Assembly (NCBI RefSeq): GCF_015594925.2
Contig: NZ_CP087590.1
Coordinates: forward strand, 3,162,001 to 3,226,000
Source: Vibrio sp. VB16
Lineage (GTDB): Bacteria; Pseudomonadota; Gammaproteobacteria; Enterobacterales; Vibrionaceae
DNA length: 64,000 nt
Reading direction: 5' to 3'
This document shows positions 42,594 through 51,831 of the stretch, piece after piece. The notes beneath the pieces are model-generated. The model saw only the letters and a list, made by a program, of their open reading frames with translations, did no database searches and was not told where the DNA came from. Position numbers and translations under genes: made by a program. Position 1 is the first letter of the stretch. Each line of letters begins with the position of its first letter.

Positions 42594-44006
42594 ATGAAAA
42601 AGACCAAAATCGTATGTACGATTGGCCCTAAGACTGAATCTGTAGAAAAATTAACTCAACTTGTTGATGCTGGCATGAATGTAATGCGCCTTAATTTCTC
42701 TCATGGTGATTTCGAAGAGCACGGCACACGTATCAAAAACTTCCGTTCTGTGATGGAAACTAAAGGTAAGCAACTTGCTATCCTTCTTGATACTAAAGGC
42801 CCTGAAATCCGTACTATCAAACTAGAAAACGGCAATGACGTTGATCTAGTCGCTGGTCAAGAATTCACTTTCACAACTGACATTACAGTTGTTGGTAACA
42901 AAGACGTCGTTGCTGTAACTTACGCGGGTTTCTCTAAAGACCTTACCGTTGGTGACACTATCCTAATCGATGATGGCCTAATCGAAATGGAAGTGATTGC
43001 AACGACTGATGCTGATGTTAAATGTAAAGTTCTTAACAACGGTGCTCTAGGCGAAAACAAAGGTGTAAACCTTCCTGGCGTTTCAGTTAAGCTTCCTGCG
43101 CTATCTGAAAAAGATAAAGCTGACCTTAAATTTGGTTGTGAGCAAGGCGTAGATTTCGTTGCGGCTTCTTTCATTCGTAAAGAAGAAGACGTTAAAGAAA
43201 TCCGTGAGCTTCTCGTTGCTAACGGCGGCGAAAGCATTCACATCATCTCTAAAATTGAAAACCAAGAAGGTGTTGATAACTTCGACGCTATCCTTGCTGC
43301 CTCTGACGGCATCATGGTTGCTCGTGGTGATCTTGGTGTTGAGATCCCAGCTGAAGAAGTCATCTTCGCTCAGAAAATGATGATCGAAAAATGTAACCGC
43401 GCACGTAAAACGGTTATTACAGCCACTCAAATGCTTGACTCTATGATCAATAACCCACGCCCAACTCGTGCTGAAGCGGGCGATGTTGCTAACGCAGTAA
43501 TGGATGGAACAGATGCAGTAATGCTTTCTGGTGAGACAGCGAAAGGCAAATACCCTGTTGAAGCAGTAACAATTATGGCTCAAATCTGTAACCGTACAGA
43601 TAGAGTACTAAAAGCTGAACTCGGTGATCGCTTAGATAGCCCACGTTTACGTATCACTGAAGCAGTATGTAAAGGCGCAGTAGACACAGCTGAAAAACTA
43701 GCGGCTCCACTTATCGTTGTTGCAACTGACGGTGGTAAATCTGCTCGTTCAGTACGTAAATACTTCCCAACTGCAAATATTCTTGCACTTACTACTAACG
43801 AGAAAACGGCAGCACAGTTAGTTCTTACTAAAGGTGTTCGTCCAGTTGTTGTTGATTCAATCGCTAACACTGACGAATTCTATGTTAACGGTAAAGAGCT
43901 TGCGCTTAATACTGGCCTTGGCAAGAAAGGTGATATCGTCGTCATGGTTTCTGGTGCACTCGTTGCTTCAGGTACGACAAACACCGCGTCTGTACACGTA
44001 CTATAA
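42594..44006 (+). CDS. pykF: Pyruvate kinase I
   Basis: The protein has 470 residues and converts phosphoenolpyruvate and ADP to pyruvate and ATP. It has the typical TIM-barrel catalytic domain, beginning MKKTKIVCTIGPKTES, with MRLNFSHG and the active-site segment ISKIENQEGVDN (Lys), the B domain around residue 70-170, and a C-terminal allosteric domain. Length and start match PykF, the fructose-1,6-bisphosphate-activated form. A strong ribosome binding site (GGAGAG) precedes the ATG. A terminator follows within 20 bp. Codon use is strongly biased to preferred codons, as expected for a highly expressed glycolytic gene. Confidence 0.97.
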   Translation: MKKTKIVCTIGPKTESVEKLTQLVDAGMNVMRLNFSHGDFEEHGTRIKNFRSVMETKGKQLAILLDTKGPEIRTIKLENGNDVDLVAGQEFTFTTDITVVGNKDVVAVTYAGFSKDLTVGDTILIDDGLIEMEVIATTDADVKCKVLNNGALGENKGVNLPGVSVKLPALSEKDKADLKFGCEQGVDFVAASFIRKEEDVKEIRELLVANGGESIHIISKIENQEGVDNFDAILAASDGIMVARGDLGVEIPAEEVIFAQKMMIEKCNRARKTVITATQMLDSMINNPRPTRAEAGDVANAVMDGTDAVMLSGETAKGKYPVEAVTIMAQICNRTDRVLKAELGDRLDSPRLRITEAVCKGAVDTAEKLAAPLIVVATDGGKSARSVRKYFPTANILALTTNEKTAAQLVLTKGVRPVVVDSIANTDEFYVNGKELALNTGLGKKGDIVVMVSGALVASGTTNTASVHVL

Positions 44007-44023
44007 ATTCAAATATTGAATTT

Positions 44024-44054
44024 AAAAAGAGGGCTATTTAGCCCTCTTTTTTTT
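44024..44054 (+). terminator. pykF intrinsic terminator
   Basis: AAAAAGAGGGC / GCCCTCTTTTT stem with a 6-nt loop and a run of eight T directly behind. It is a textbook intrinsic terminator 18 bp after the stop codon. Confidence 0.95.
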
Positions 44055-44120
44055 GTGCCAAAGGAAATAATCAGACTAAAGTCGCAGACAAAAATAACAT
44101 GTTGACGAAGCTTAGATATA

Positions 44121-44146
44121 AAAAATCGGGGAATCCCCCGATTTTT
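44121..44146. terminator. Bidirectional terminator
   Basis: AAAAATCGGGG / CCCCGATTTTT is an 11-bp stem with a 4-nt loop and T-runs on both strands. Its right edge overlaps the stop codon of the small minus-strand gene and would end that transcript. Confidence 0.85.
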
Positions 44147-44276
44147 ACCATCCGAAAAACTCTTTATGATGTGTATTTAAAAGTAGAACCATTGGTAAAA
44201 AATAAATTGCACTCATATTAATACCAAGGATAACCAAGCTTCCGACGGTTACTCTTACTAGTGATTTGTTCAACAT
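44145..44276 (-). CDS. Small single-span membrane protein (43 aa)
   Basis: The start ATG at 44276 follows GAGG with a 6-nt spacer, the best ribosome binding site in this frame. The open frame reaches further upstream to 44366 but that part has no support. The product MLNKSLVRVTVG... has one membrane segment (about residues 8-32) and ends with the positively charged/aromatic tail NTHHKEFFGW. A terminator follows immediately and a TATAAT box lies at 44409-44414 (reverse strand), which together suggest a real short transcript. I do not recognise a family. Confidence 0.6.
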   Translation of the reverse strand: MLNKSLVRVTVGSLVILGINMSAIYFLPMVLLLNTHHKEFFGW

Positions 44277-44408
44277 ACCGTGCCTCATATACCCAGACTG
44301 TATGACTTTATTACTAGACCTAAGATCTCGCGTTTTACCAAAACAAACTAATCGTTCAAAAAACAATCAATCTGTTTATCTATAAGTGTAGCTTAGATAA
44401 TTTTTAAA

Positions 44409-44414
44409 ATTATA
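44409..44414 (-). promoter_or_regulatory. Candidate -10 box of the small membrane protein gene
   Basis: A perfect TATAAT on the minus strand is placed 133 bp upstream of the small gene's start codon. A weak -35 (TATTTG) lies 17 bp before it. Confidence 0.35.
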
Positions 44415-44580
44415 CTTTAGTCTAGTTGTTGCAAATATGTGACAAATCGCTCGTTATTACGGATTAAACATGAGACGGCAATATTAAGAAATAAGTATCC
44501 ATACCTATTGATGTTCACTCCATTCGGCCATTTCTCTGAACAACTATTTAGCGGCATTGGTAATATTTTGTTTCACTCAA

Positions 44581-44615
44581 AAATAAAGCCTTCTATTGGA
44601 TAGAAGGCTTTATTT
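44581..44615 (-). terminator. ilvIH terminator
   Basis: A perfect 15-bp stem (AAATAAAGCCTTCTA and its inverse) with a 5-nt loop, followed on the minus strand by more T, lies 22 bp after the ilvH stop codon. Confidence 0.9.
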
Positions 44616-44636
44616 CATTGCGAAAGTTTTAACGTA

Positions 44637-45131
44637 TTAAGCTTTCAAAGCTCGCTCACCACGAACAATACCAACAACACCAGATCGCGCTACCTCAACG
44701 ACCTCTGTTACATCTGAAATAGTGCTAATAAAGGCATCGAGTTTATCACTGTCACCCGCCAATTGGATTGTGTACAAAGCGGGTGTGATATCAACTATCT
44801 GACCACGAAAGATATCCGCTGTACGCTTTACTTCTGTTCTCACTGTTCCGCTTGCCTTAACCTTAACCAACATTAGTTCTCTCTCAATGTGGTTATATTC
44901 GGTCACTTCTTGCACTTTTAAAACATCGATCAATTTGTTCAACTGTTTTTCTATCTGCTCAAGTACCATGTCATCACTGTCGGTAGTGATGTTTAGTCTC
45001 GATAATGTTTCGTCATCCGTTGGAGATACCGTTAACGATTCAATGTTATATCCGCGCTGAGAAAAAAGACCAACAACACGAGAAAGAGATCCGGCTTCAT
45101 TTTCAAGTAGCAGTGAAATTATATGTCTCAT
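44637..45131 (-). CDS. ilvH: Acetolactate synthase small (regulatory) subunit IlvH
   Basis: The 164-residue subunit has an N-terminal ACT domain (about 4-80, with NEAGSLSRVVGLFSQRGYNIE) and a C-terminal domain. It binds valine and confers feedback inhibition on the catalytic IlvI subunit. The start codon overlaps the stop of ilvI by one base, so the two are translated together. Length matches the family (about 163). Confidence 0.96.
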   Translation of the reverse strand: MRHIISLLLENEAGSLSRVVGLFSQRGYNIESLTVSPTDDETLSRLNITTDSDDMVLEQIEKQLNKLIDVLKVQEVTEYNHIERELMLVKVKASGTVRTEVKRTADIFRGQIVDITPALYTIQLAGDSDKLDAFISTISDVTEVVEVARSGVVGIVRGERALKA

Positions 45132-46849
45132 TAGGTTCTCTCCGTTTTACTTAGCCACATTTTGTCCATACCTTCGCCTTTGATGTGCATTGGGTATACG
45201 TGCTCAGTTTCATCTATTGTGATGTCGACAAAAACCAACTTATCTTTCATATCTAAAGCACGCTTTAGCTCTGATTCCAATTCATCCGGAGAAGAAATAC
45301 GAATACCAACATGTCCGTAAGCTTCAGCAATAGCAGCAAAATCTGGAACGGAATCCATATAAGAAGAAGAATGACGGCCTTGATAGATCATATCTTGCCA
45401 CTGCTTAACCATGCCTAAAAATCGGTTATTTAGGTTGATGATCTTAACTGGAATGTCATATTGAAGAGCCGTCGACAACTCTTGAATATTCATTTGAATA
45501 CTGCCATCACCCGTCACAATAACCACCTCTTCATCCGGCATAGCAAATTTAACGCCCATACCAGCGGGTAGTCCAAAGCCCATCGTGCCTAAACCACCAG
45601 AGTTTATCCAACGACGTGGCTTATCAAATGGATAGTAAAGTGCAGCAAACATCTGATGCTGACCCACATCTGACGCTACATAGGCTTCACCATTGGTTAA
45701 CTTATATAACGTCTCAATCACTTCTTGAGGCTTTATTTTATCTGGCGACTTTTCATAACTCAAACAGCTACGAGCTTGCCATTGATTGATGTCACTCCAC
45801 CAGCTATCAATAGCTTCTACGTCATTCGAACCATTCTGCTCATCCAGAAGTTTCAGCATCGCATCTAAAACGACATCAGCAGAACCAACGATTGGAACAT
45901 CCGCCCTAATGATCTTAGAGATCGAAGAAGGGTCAATATCAATATGCATTACCTTAGCATTTGGGCAATATTTTTCTACATTGTTTGTCGTTCTGTCATC
46001 AAAACGAACACCCACACCGAAGATTAAGTCACAATTGTGCATCGCCATATTGGCTTCATAAAGCCCGTGCATACCCAACATACCCAACGCGTTTTTATGG
46101 GTTCCAGGAAAAGCACCTAGCCCCATTAATGTGCTTACCACTGGTAAATTCAGTCTTTCCGCTAATTGAATTAATTGCTCGTCACATTCAGATATTACTG
46201 CTCCACCACCTACATATAAAACGGGCTTTTTAGCTTCCAACAACGTTTTTAGGCCTTTTTTAATTTGCCCTTTGTGACCAGTCATTGTGGGATTATACGA
46301 GCGCATCTTGATTGATTCTGGATACTCATATGGGAACTTAAGCAGTGGATTTAACATATCCTTTGGGAGATCAACAACAACAGGTCCGGGACGACCAGTT
46401 GATGCTAAATAGAATGCTTTTTTTATTATCTCAGGGATTTTCTTTGGATCAGTCACTAAGAAGCTATGCTTTACGACGGGACGTGAAATTCCGATCATAT
46501 CGCACTCTTGGAATGCATCATTACCAATAAGTGTGCCGGGTACTTGGCCAGAAAGTACGACGAGAGGTGCCGAGTCCATATAAGCGGTGCCGATACCTGT
46601 AATCGCATTGGTTGCTCCAGGACCAGAAGTAACAAGTACTACGCCGGTTTTACCTGTCGCACGCGCGTAACCATCAGCCATGTGCACAGCGGCTTGCTCA
46701 TGACGTACAAGTACGTGTTCAATATCGCTTTTCTCGTGAAGTGCATCGTAGATGTCAAGAACTGAGCCACCAGGGTAGCCAAAGATGTGTTCAACGCCTT
46801 CGTCTAATAACGAACGAACAACCATATCCGCGCCGGATAACATTTCCAT
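45131..46849 (-). CDS. ilvI: Acetolactate synthase III large subunit IlvI
   Basis: The 572-residue ThDP enzyme makes acetolactate or acetohydroxybutyrate from pyruvate and pyruvate/2-ketobutyrate, the first common step of valine, leucine and isoleucine synthesis. The glutamate of the ThDP site is in VRHEQAAVHMADGYARATGK, and the ThDP-Mg motif GDGSIQMNIQELSTALQY lies near residue 438. FAD-binding segments are in the middle domain. A good ribosome site (AAGGAG) precedes the ATG. Its leader contains a long inverted repeat and a short open frame listed separately. Confidence 0.96.
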   Translation of the reverse strand: MEMLSGADMVVRSLLDEGVEHIFGYPGGSVLDIYDALHEKSDIEHVLVRHEQAAVHMADGYARATGKTGVVLVTSGPGATNAITGIGTAYMDSAPLVVLSGQVPGTLIGNDAFQECDMIGISRPVVKHSFLVTDPKKIPEIIKKAFYLASTGRPGPVVVDLPKDMLNPLLKFPYEYPESIKMRSYNPTMTGHKGQIKKGLKTLLEAKKPVLYVGGGAVISECDEQLIQLAERLNLPVVSTLMGLGAFPGTHKNALGMLGMHGLYEANMAMHNCDLIFGVGVRFDDRTTNNVEKYCPNAKVMHIDIDPSSISKIIRADVPIVGSADVVLDAMLKLLDEQNGSNDVEAIDSWWSDINQWQARSCLSYEKSPDKIKPQEVIETLYKLTNGEAYVASDVGQHQMFAALYYPFDKPRRWINSGGLGTMGFGLPAGMGVKFAMPDEEVVIVTGDGSIQMNIQELSTALQYDIPVKIINLNNRFLGMVKQWQDMIYQGRHSSSYMDSVPDFAAIAEAYGHVGIRISSPDELESELKRALDMKDKLVFVDITIDETEHVYPMHIKGEGMDKMWLSKTERT

Positions 46850-46887
46850 TGTTTTCTCTCCTTAATACGTCCAATTAGCTGCAGCTG

Positions 46888-46963
46888 ATAAGCCCTAAGC
46901 TCGTGGTATCCTGGTGTGTGACCAATGACCTACTAATTGTCGTATTACATAGTTAGGGCTTAT
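46888..46963 (-). promoter_or_regulatory. Leader stem-loop upstream of ilvI
   Basis: ATAAGCCCTAA at 46888-46898 and TTAGGGCTTAT at 46953-46963 are perfect 11-bp inverted arms around a 54-nt loop that contains a TGGT...ACCA mini-hairpin. The structure lies 39 bp upstream of the ilvI start and could regulate expression by attenuation or translation control. Confidence 0.45.
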
Positions 46964-47052
46964 TCGTAGCCTAAAATATTGAACTTTAGTTGTTTAGAAC
47001 CTCTAGGAGTTCGTAAAAGCTCACAATATATCCATGAATCAGTACAAGGCAT
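46960..47052 (-). CDS. Candidate 30-codon leader peptide of ilvIH
   Basis: A short frame begins at the ATG at 47052, directly after a GAGGG purine run (very close spacing), and ends with TAA at 46960-46962. The stop codon lies inside the distal arm of the leader stem-loop. The peptide has four Leu and two Ile in 30 residues, including ILG just before the end, but no run of branched-chain codons. It is too weak to call a classical attenuator; the placement is suggestive only. Confidence 0.25.
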   Translation of the reverse strand: MPCTDSWIYCELLRTPRGSKQLKFNILGYE

Positions 47053-47213
47053 ACCCTCAATACTGAGTCCTTAATTTCAATCTTATCGTCGCTGAAATCA
47101 AGAGCAAACAGCAAAAAACGACCATCCGCTATTATTCTTCAATTTATCAGAGATTAACTCTAACATTAGAAACATTAGCAGCACATAAAGCAACCAACTA
47201 GGTTTTACTTCAA

Positions 47214-47252
47214 TAAAAAAGCCCGCTGAATTTTTCGCTTCAACGGGCTTTA
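47214..47252 (-). terminator. Terminator of the fatty-acyl-CoA ligase gene
   Basis: AAAGCCCG / CGGGCTTT form an 8-bp stem followed on the minus strand by six T, 35 bp after the ligase stop codon. Confidence 0.85.
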
Positions 47253-47286
47253 ATCACAAAGTCATTATACTCATTAGCTTATTGAG

Positions 47287-49104
47287 CTATTTGTCATTTT
47301 TTTTCTTTGTTTTATCTGTATACATATCTTCAATTTCTTCTTCGTAACGCTCGTGAATCACCTTTCGACGTAATTTTTGCGTCGGTGTTAACTCACCTTT
47401 ATCCATTGAAAATGCTTTGGGCAACAATGTAAATTTCTTAACTTGTTCGAATTTAGCCAGATCCTTTTGAAGTTCAGCGACTCTTTTCTCTAACATTTCC
47501 ACAATATGGCTGTGTTTAAGCAGCTCCATTCTATCGTGATATTTAATGTTAAGTTCTTTGGCATATTCTTCGAGCGATTCAAAGCTCGGCACAATAAGCG
47601 CTGATACAAACTTTCGTGTATCGGCGATAACCGCGATTTGCTCTATGAAATGATCTTTACCAATAGCACCTTCTACCACTTGTGGCGCTATATATTTCCC
47701 GCCCGAGGTCTTCATTAGTTCTTTGATACGGTCGGTAATAAAAAGACAGCCGTTTTCATCAAATTCACCAGCATCACCTGTTTTCAAGAAGCCATTTTCA
47801 TCAAATGTTGCTGCTGTCTCTTCTGGCATTTTGTAATAACCACGCATCACCATTGGACCACGAACAAGAATTTCACTATTTTCGCCAATCTTCACTTGTG
47901 CGCCAGGCATAGTGGTACCGATGGAATCTGGGTTAAATATCCCATCATCCCAACAAGAAACCGTTGCCGTTGTTTCTGTCATGCCATAACCGAGCTTAAC
48001 GTTTATGCCAATTGCATGGAAGAAACGACCGATTGTTGCGTCCAATTTCGCTCCACCACAAGGCATAAAGTTAATGTTACCACCAAGCAATGCACGTAGC
48101 TTAGCGAGAACTAATTTGTCAGCCAGCTTAAAGCTCTTTTTAAGTATGAATGAAGGCTCTCTACCCTCTTGTTTACAAACCGCGATGCGTGCCCCCATGT
48201 TTACAGCCCAGGTAAAAATCATCTTACGATGCACAGGCGCTCGAGACACTTTTTCATGGATAGCGGCAAATATCTTCTCGTAGAAACGAGGAACGGCACA
48301 CATTACAGTAGGACGAATATCAGCTAGTGCATCACGGACCTGCATTGTATCTTGCAGGTAGCAATTCGTTGCGCCTTTATAGAGTACGTAAAAGCTCCAC
48401 GCACGCTCATAGACATGTGATAAAGGCAGAAAGCACAACGATACATCGTCTTCCGTCAATGTCATCTTGAGGTCATGACCTTCACACTGAGAGGCCATAT
48501 TCGAATAATCTAACATGACACCTTTCGGCTGCCCTGTCGTTCCAGAGGTGTATATCAGAGTAAATAGATCTTCATAATTCGCTTCCTCTAATCGGAGATC
48601 TAAGGTTTTCTGGTATTCTTGTGAACCTCTCGCGATAAAATCATCCCATTTAATTGCATGTGGATTATCTTGTAGATCAACGTCATCACACATAACAACG
48701 ATAAGCTCTAATTCATCGCAATCTTCAAAAATATTAACGGCTGCGTCATATTGTGGCTGTTCACCAACGAAAAGAATTTTCACGTCAGCATTTTGAAGAA
48801 TAAATGCGGACTGATTTGCGGTATTCGTTGGGTAAATTGGAACCGTTACTGCTCTTACTTGTAACGAGCCGACATCGGCCATCGTCCAGCGAGGCATATT
48901 ATTTGAGAAAATACCGACTTTGTCTTGAGCTTTCACCCCTTGCGCCAACAGTGCGAGAGACAACAAATCTAGTTGCTCACCAAAATGTTTCCAGCTGATG
49001 CCTTTCCATGCATTTGCAACTTTATGACGAAGCGCTACTCTGTCACCACCTTTTGCAACTTGCTCTCTGATACGTTTTACGAGATGAAAATCTAAATTGG
49101 CCAT
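47287..49104 (-). CDS. Long-chain fatty acid-CoA ligase (AMP-binding, FadD15/FAA1-like)
   Basis: From the ATG at 49104 (ribosome site AAAGG) the enzyme has 605 residues; an upstream ATG at 49128 is in-frame but has no better signal. It activates fatty acids as acyl-AMP and then acyl-CoA. The AMP-binding motif YTSGTTGQPKG lies near residue 185, YGMTETTATV further on, and the hinge segment FLKTGDAGEFDENG near residue 445. The protein is of the eukaryote-like long-chain type, not the E. coli FadD type. The same gene lies between ilvI and leuO in Vibrio cholerae. It forms its own transcription unit with terminators on both sides. Confidence 0.9.
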   Translation of the reverse strand: MANLDFHLVKRIREQVAKGGDRVALRHKVANAWKGISWKHFGEQLDLLSLALLAQGVKAQDKVGIFSNNMPRWTMADVGSLQVRAVTVPIYPTNTANQSAFILQNADVKILFVGEQPQYDAAVNIFEDCDELELIVVMCDDVDLQDNPHAIKWDDFIARGSQEYQKTLDLRLEEANYEDLFTLIYTSGTTGQPKGVMLDYSNMASQCEGHDLKMTLTEDDVSLCFLPLSHVYERAWSFYVLYKGATNCYLQDTMQVRDALADIRPTVMCAVPRFYEKIFAAIHEKVSRAPVHRKMIFTWAVNMGARIAVCKQEGREPSFILKKSFKLADKLVLAKLRALLGGNINFMPCGGAKLDATIGRFFHAIGINVKLGYGMTETTATVSCWDDGIFNPDSIGTTMPGAQVKIGENSEILVRGPMVMRGYYKMPEETAATFDENGFLKTGDAGEFDENGCLFITDRIKELMKTSGGKYIAPQVVEGAIGKDHFIEQIAVIADTRKFVSALIVPSFESLEEYAKELNIKYHDRMELLKHSHIVEMLEKRVAELQKDLAKFEQVKKFTLLPKAFSMDKGELTPTQKLRRKVIHERYEEEIEDMYTDKTKKKNDK

Positions 49105-49281
49105 TTTATTTACCTTTGGCTTACACATGTAAGCTTAATCTGCCGACAAGTGTACATTTAGCATTGGAAAAGGCAACAAATGAAGGTCTTCTAGATACGG
49201 TAAATTGACAAATTTGTGTATCAAGCACTATCTGGATAAATTAATTGGTTTTGAAGTCAAACTCTTGTTGCTCTAGAGCTG

Positions 49282-49321
49282 AAAAAGCCCCTACAAGACT
49301 CTCTCTTATTGGGGCTTTTTT
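49282..49321. terminator. leuO terminator, bidirectional
   Basis: AAAAAGCCCC / GGGGCTTTTTT form a strong stem with a 19-nt loop. It ends leuO transcripts and could also stop rightward read-through. Confidence 0.85.
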
Positions 49322-49340
49322 GTTCTTATTTTAGGCGAAT

Positions 49341-50303
49341 TTAATTTGGTTTAGCGACCTCTTCACCACAAATGAGCATTAACTGATCACGCATCCAGAT
49401 ATGACCTCGGTCTTTCTCACTAGACTCATGCCAGCTTAAGAACCCACCGATTTTATTATTCTCAAGTGGGAAATCCATCACCTTTAAATCGAGTCTATCT
49501 GACAGGTTTTCTACTAACCAGCGAGGTGCAACTGTAATCAACTCTGATTGGCTCACAACATAAAGGACATTGCTAAGGCTTGTCCCCATATATGCAGCAC
49601 TGCATTCGAGGCCTTTGTATGCTTGTTCTGAAAAACTACGCATGCCATTCAGTTTAGATAACTTAGCATGTTTTTCAGATAACAGTTCTTGCTCAGAGAT
49701 AGCGTCACTAATTCTAGGATGCGAAGACGCAGCCACGACAACGAGTTCGTCATTAAATATTTCAGTACTCGAAAAGCCTTGCTCTTCAAAGCGTGCATAA
49801 TCGATAACGAAATCAACTTCTTGAAAACGCATCTTTTCATTCAAGTTGGCATCAAATTCAGCGTCTAGGTGTAAGCGAATATTTGGTGCTTGCTCTCCAA
49901 TACCTGTTAAGATATTCGGCGCAAATCGCACATCACTTGGGCTACATATCGCAAGCTTAAATAGTCGGCTTGAAGTTTGAGCAGCAAAAATAGAACTTGG
50001 CAGTTCATTACGAACTAATTGCAATGCTTGACGTACCGGCCCAAATAACTGACGAGCTCTTTGCGTTGGTTGAATACCTCTTCCATGTCGCATGAACAGT
50101 TCGTCGTTAAACATAACCTTAAGTCGGGCAACCGCATTACTTACTGCCGGTTGAGACATATTTAAATTATGCGCAGCTCGAGTAATGTTTTGCTCTTGCA
50201 TAACAGCATCAAAAACAGTTAGAAGATTTAAGTCAACTCCTCTCAGCGTAGATTCCATTCTGTGGCTAGGTGCAACATTATTTGATTCGGATTTATTGTG
50301 CAT
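49341..50303 (-). CDS. leuO: LysR-type global regulator LeuO
   Basis: The 320-residue protein carries the LeuO-type N-terminal extension of about 22 residues and a helix-turn-helix (about 25-90: DLNLLTVFDAVMQEQNITRAAHNLNMSQPAVSNAVARLK). The effector domain follows. LeuO antagonises H-NS silencing and in Vibrio links ToxR to stress and colonisation genes (also called CalR). The neighbours ilvIH and the acyl-CoA ligase are those of V. cholerae leuO, supporting the assignment. Its 481-bp upstream region is very A/T-rich, consistent with H-NS and auto-regulation. Confidence 0.88.
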   Translation of the reverse strand: MHNKSESNNVAPSHRMESTLRGVDLNLLTVFDAVMQEQNITRAAHNLNMSQPAVSNAVARLKVMFNDELFMRHGRGIQPTQRARQLFGPVRQALQLVRNELPSSIFAAQTSSRLFKLAICSPSDVRFAPNILTGIGEQAPNIRLHLDAEFDANLNEKMRFQEVDFVIDYARFEEQGFSSTEIFNDELVVVAASSHPRISDAISEQELLSEKHAKLSKLNGMRSFSEQAYKGLECSAAYMGTSLSNVLYVVSQSELITVAPRWLVENLSDRLDLKVMDFPLENNKIGGFLSWHESSEKDRGHIWMRDQLMLICGEEVAKPN

Positions 50304-50784
50304 TTATGTGCCTCATAAGTTTTTCTACGTTGCTTTAGTGAATATCGCTATTGCATGATTGTCACTGGGTTAGGAACCTAGAATGTAGTTAGTATGCTTG
50401 TCGTAACAACTGCCTGTTGTCCGAGTGATACAACTATCCGTCAATAGGTTAGGTTAATTCAATAACCTTTATAAATAATTACTTTATTTTATCTCATTAT
50501 AAAATATATCTTTATTTTTTAAGTCGTTACATGAAAACCTAAAATTATATAAATAATCTAAAGTAATGTAATTGAGGAAAATCATTCGGCAAACGCATGA
50601 AAAAAGCAATAACGGTGGATGGGAAATTGGTCTGATGAATTAAACTGGATGAATTCTGCCTAACTCTGTATTAGAAAGTAATAGCATTTTGGCTTTTTTC
50701 GCCATGAGGATTGTTAAGAAATATCGTTCACCTATCTGCACACTAACTCATTGCTGGTCGTTTACTGCTGATAGTGGGTTTACT
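50304..50784. other. A/T-rich region upstream of leuO
   Basis: No gene is supported. The segment from 50456 to 50570 is almost pure A/T, as expected for an H-NS/LeuO-bound promoter. Any leuO promoter would lie here. leuABCD, which often neighbours leuO, is not in the window. Confidence 0.5.
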
Positions 50785-51831
50785 TCAAATAGCGGTGTAG
50801 CTAGGAAAATCGACCTGCTCCCACAGAAACTTTCTCAATTTGTCACTCGATTGCCAATTACCGGCAACTATCCAATCAACAATATACTTTGCTACGTCTG
50901 GGTATTTCACAATTTCAGCTTGACCAACATCTAGCCAATTTCTGACCGCAGTAGGATCCAGGTAATCCATAGAGTGTGCCAATCCGAGGTTTTCTAGCGT
51001 CGCCACATTGCTTTCTTGTTCAAATTGTCCCAAAAGCGGCTTTAAAAGCAGTTTTTTTCCTAACGATAATGCCTCTGAAGGAAGCTCAAAACCCCCGTTG
51101 GCTATCACACCCTGACAACGGTGCAACTCTTTTTGAAAGCCTGTATATGATGGTCTCCTGTACTCTATGTTTTCGATCATCTGCTCATTTTTGATATCTG
51201 GGTGGTAGCAAACAAAGGTTTTACCCGTAAAGCGCAACAAGAGATCGGTAATGTCATGAATACTTTCAAATGGAAGGTAGACAAGCACTTGACTGCCCGC
51301 TTCAACTTTATGGGCTTTGTCGGTATGAACAATCGGCGGCAGTATCGGTTGGTCAAAATGGTACCAATGCAACCCTATATGGATATCTGAAGGAGCAAAG
51401 TGTTGGATAAGTCTGTTGTCTAACCAATTATTGCCTTTTTTGGGCACTTCATACCTGAATGAATTTTGATGGCTCATTCCAATACAAGGCACGTTTTGTT
51501 TCTTCGCAGCCCAAGCACTAATAGGTTCAAAATCATTCAGCACTAAATCGTAACGAGAAAGATCCAGTGCATTGATCTCTTTTAAGAACTGCCAAGGAGA
51601 ACAATTTAAGGCCGTTTTAACATAATTAACTCGCCCTTGCTCAGTAAGAAAACTAATCCCTTTCTTAGCGCGGTATTCACCAAACGCCTCCATAGAAAAA
51701 TACTCTAATTTGTTTCGCCCAGAGAAGAAGAAGTCTACCGATACCTCTTTTTCTTTTAGTGCATATGCCATTGCCCGAGCTCGAGTAATATGGCCATTAC
51801 CGGTACCTTGTACACCATACAAAATTTTCAA
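50785..51831 (-). CDS. MJ1255/VC2487-family glycosyltransferase-like protein
   Basis: The true start is the TTG at 51831, which overlaps the stop codon of the PAP2 gene (TTGA); the open frame upstream of it is only a shadow of that gene. The product has 348 residues. It begins MKILYGVQGTGNGHITRARAMAYAL, which matches the family TIGR00661 (MJ1255), a GT-B-fold glycosyltransferase-like group. The C-terminal half has ANGGFELPSEALSLGKKLLLKP, the nucleotide-sugar-binding segment of such enzymes. Substrate unknown; the adjacent PAP2 phosphatase suggests work on a lipid or undecaprenyl-phosphate-linked sugar in the inner membrane. Confidence 0.8.
   Translation of the reverse strand: MKILYGVQGTGNGHITRARAMAYALKEKEVSVDFFFSGRNKLEYFSMEAFGEYRAKKGISFLTEQGRVNYVKTALNCSPWQFLKEINALDLSRYDLVLNDFEPISAWAAKKQNVPCIGMSHQNSFRYEVPKKGNNWLDNRLIQHFAPSDIHIGLHWYHFDQPILPPIVHTDKAHKVEAGSQVLVYLPFESIHDITDLLLRFTGKTFVCYHPDIKNEQMIENIEYRRPSYTGFQKELHRCQGVIANGGFELPSEALSLGKKLLLKPLLGQFEQESNVATLENLGLAHSMDYLDPTAVRNWLDVGQAEIVKYPDVAKYIVDWIVAGNWQSSDKLRKFLWEQVDFPSYTAI

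Noticed and set aside
43101..43583. 160-codon open frame antisense to pykF
   Set aside because: A shadow of a highly biased coding sequence; no family resemblance.
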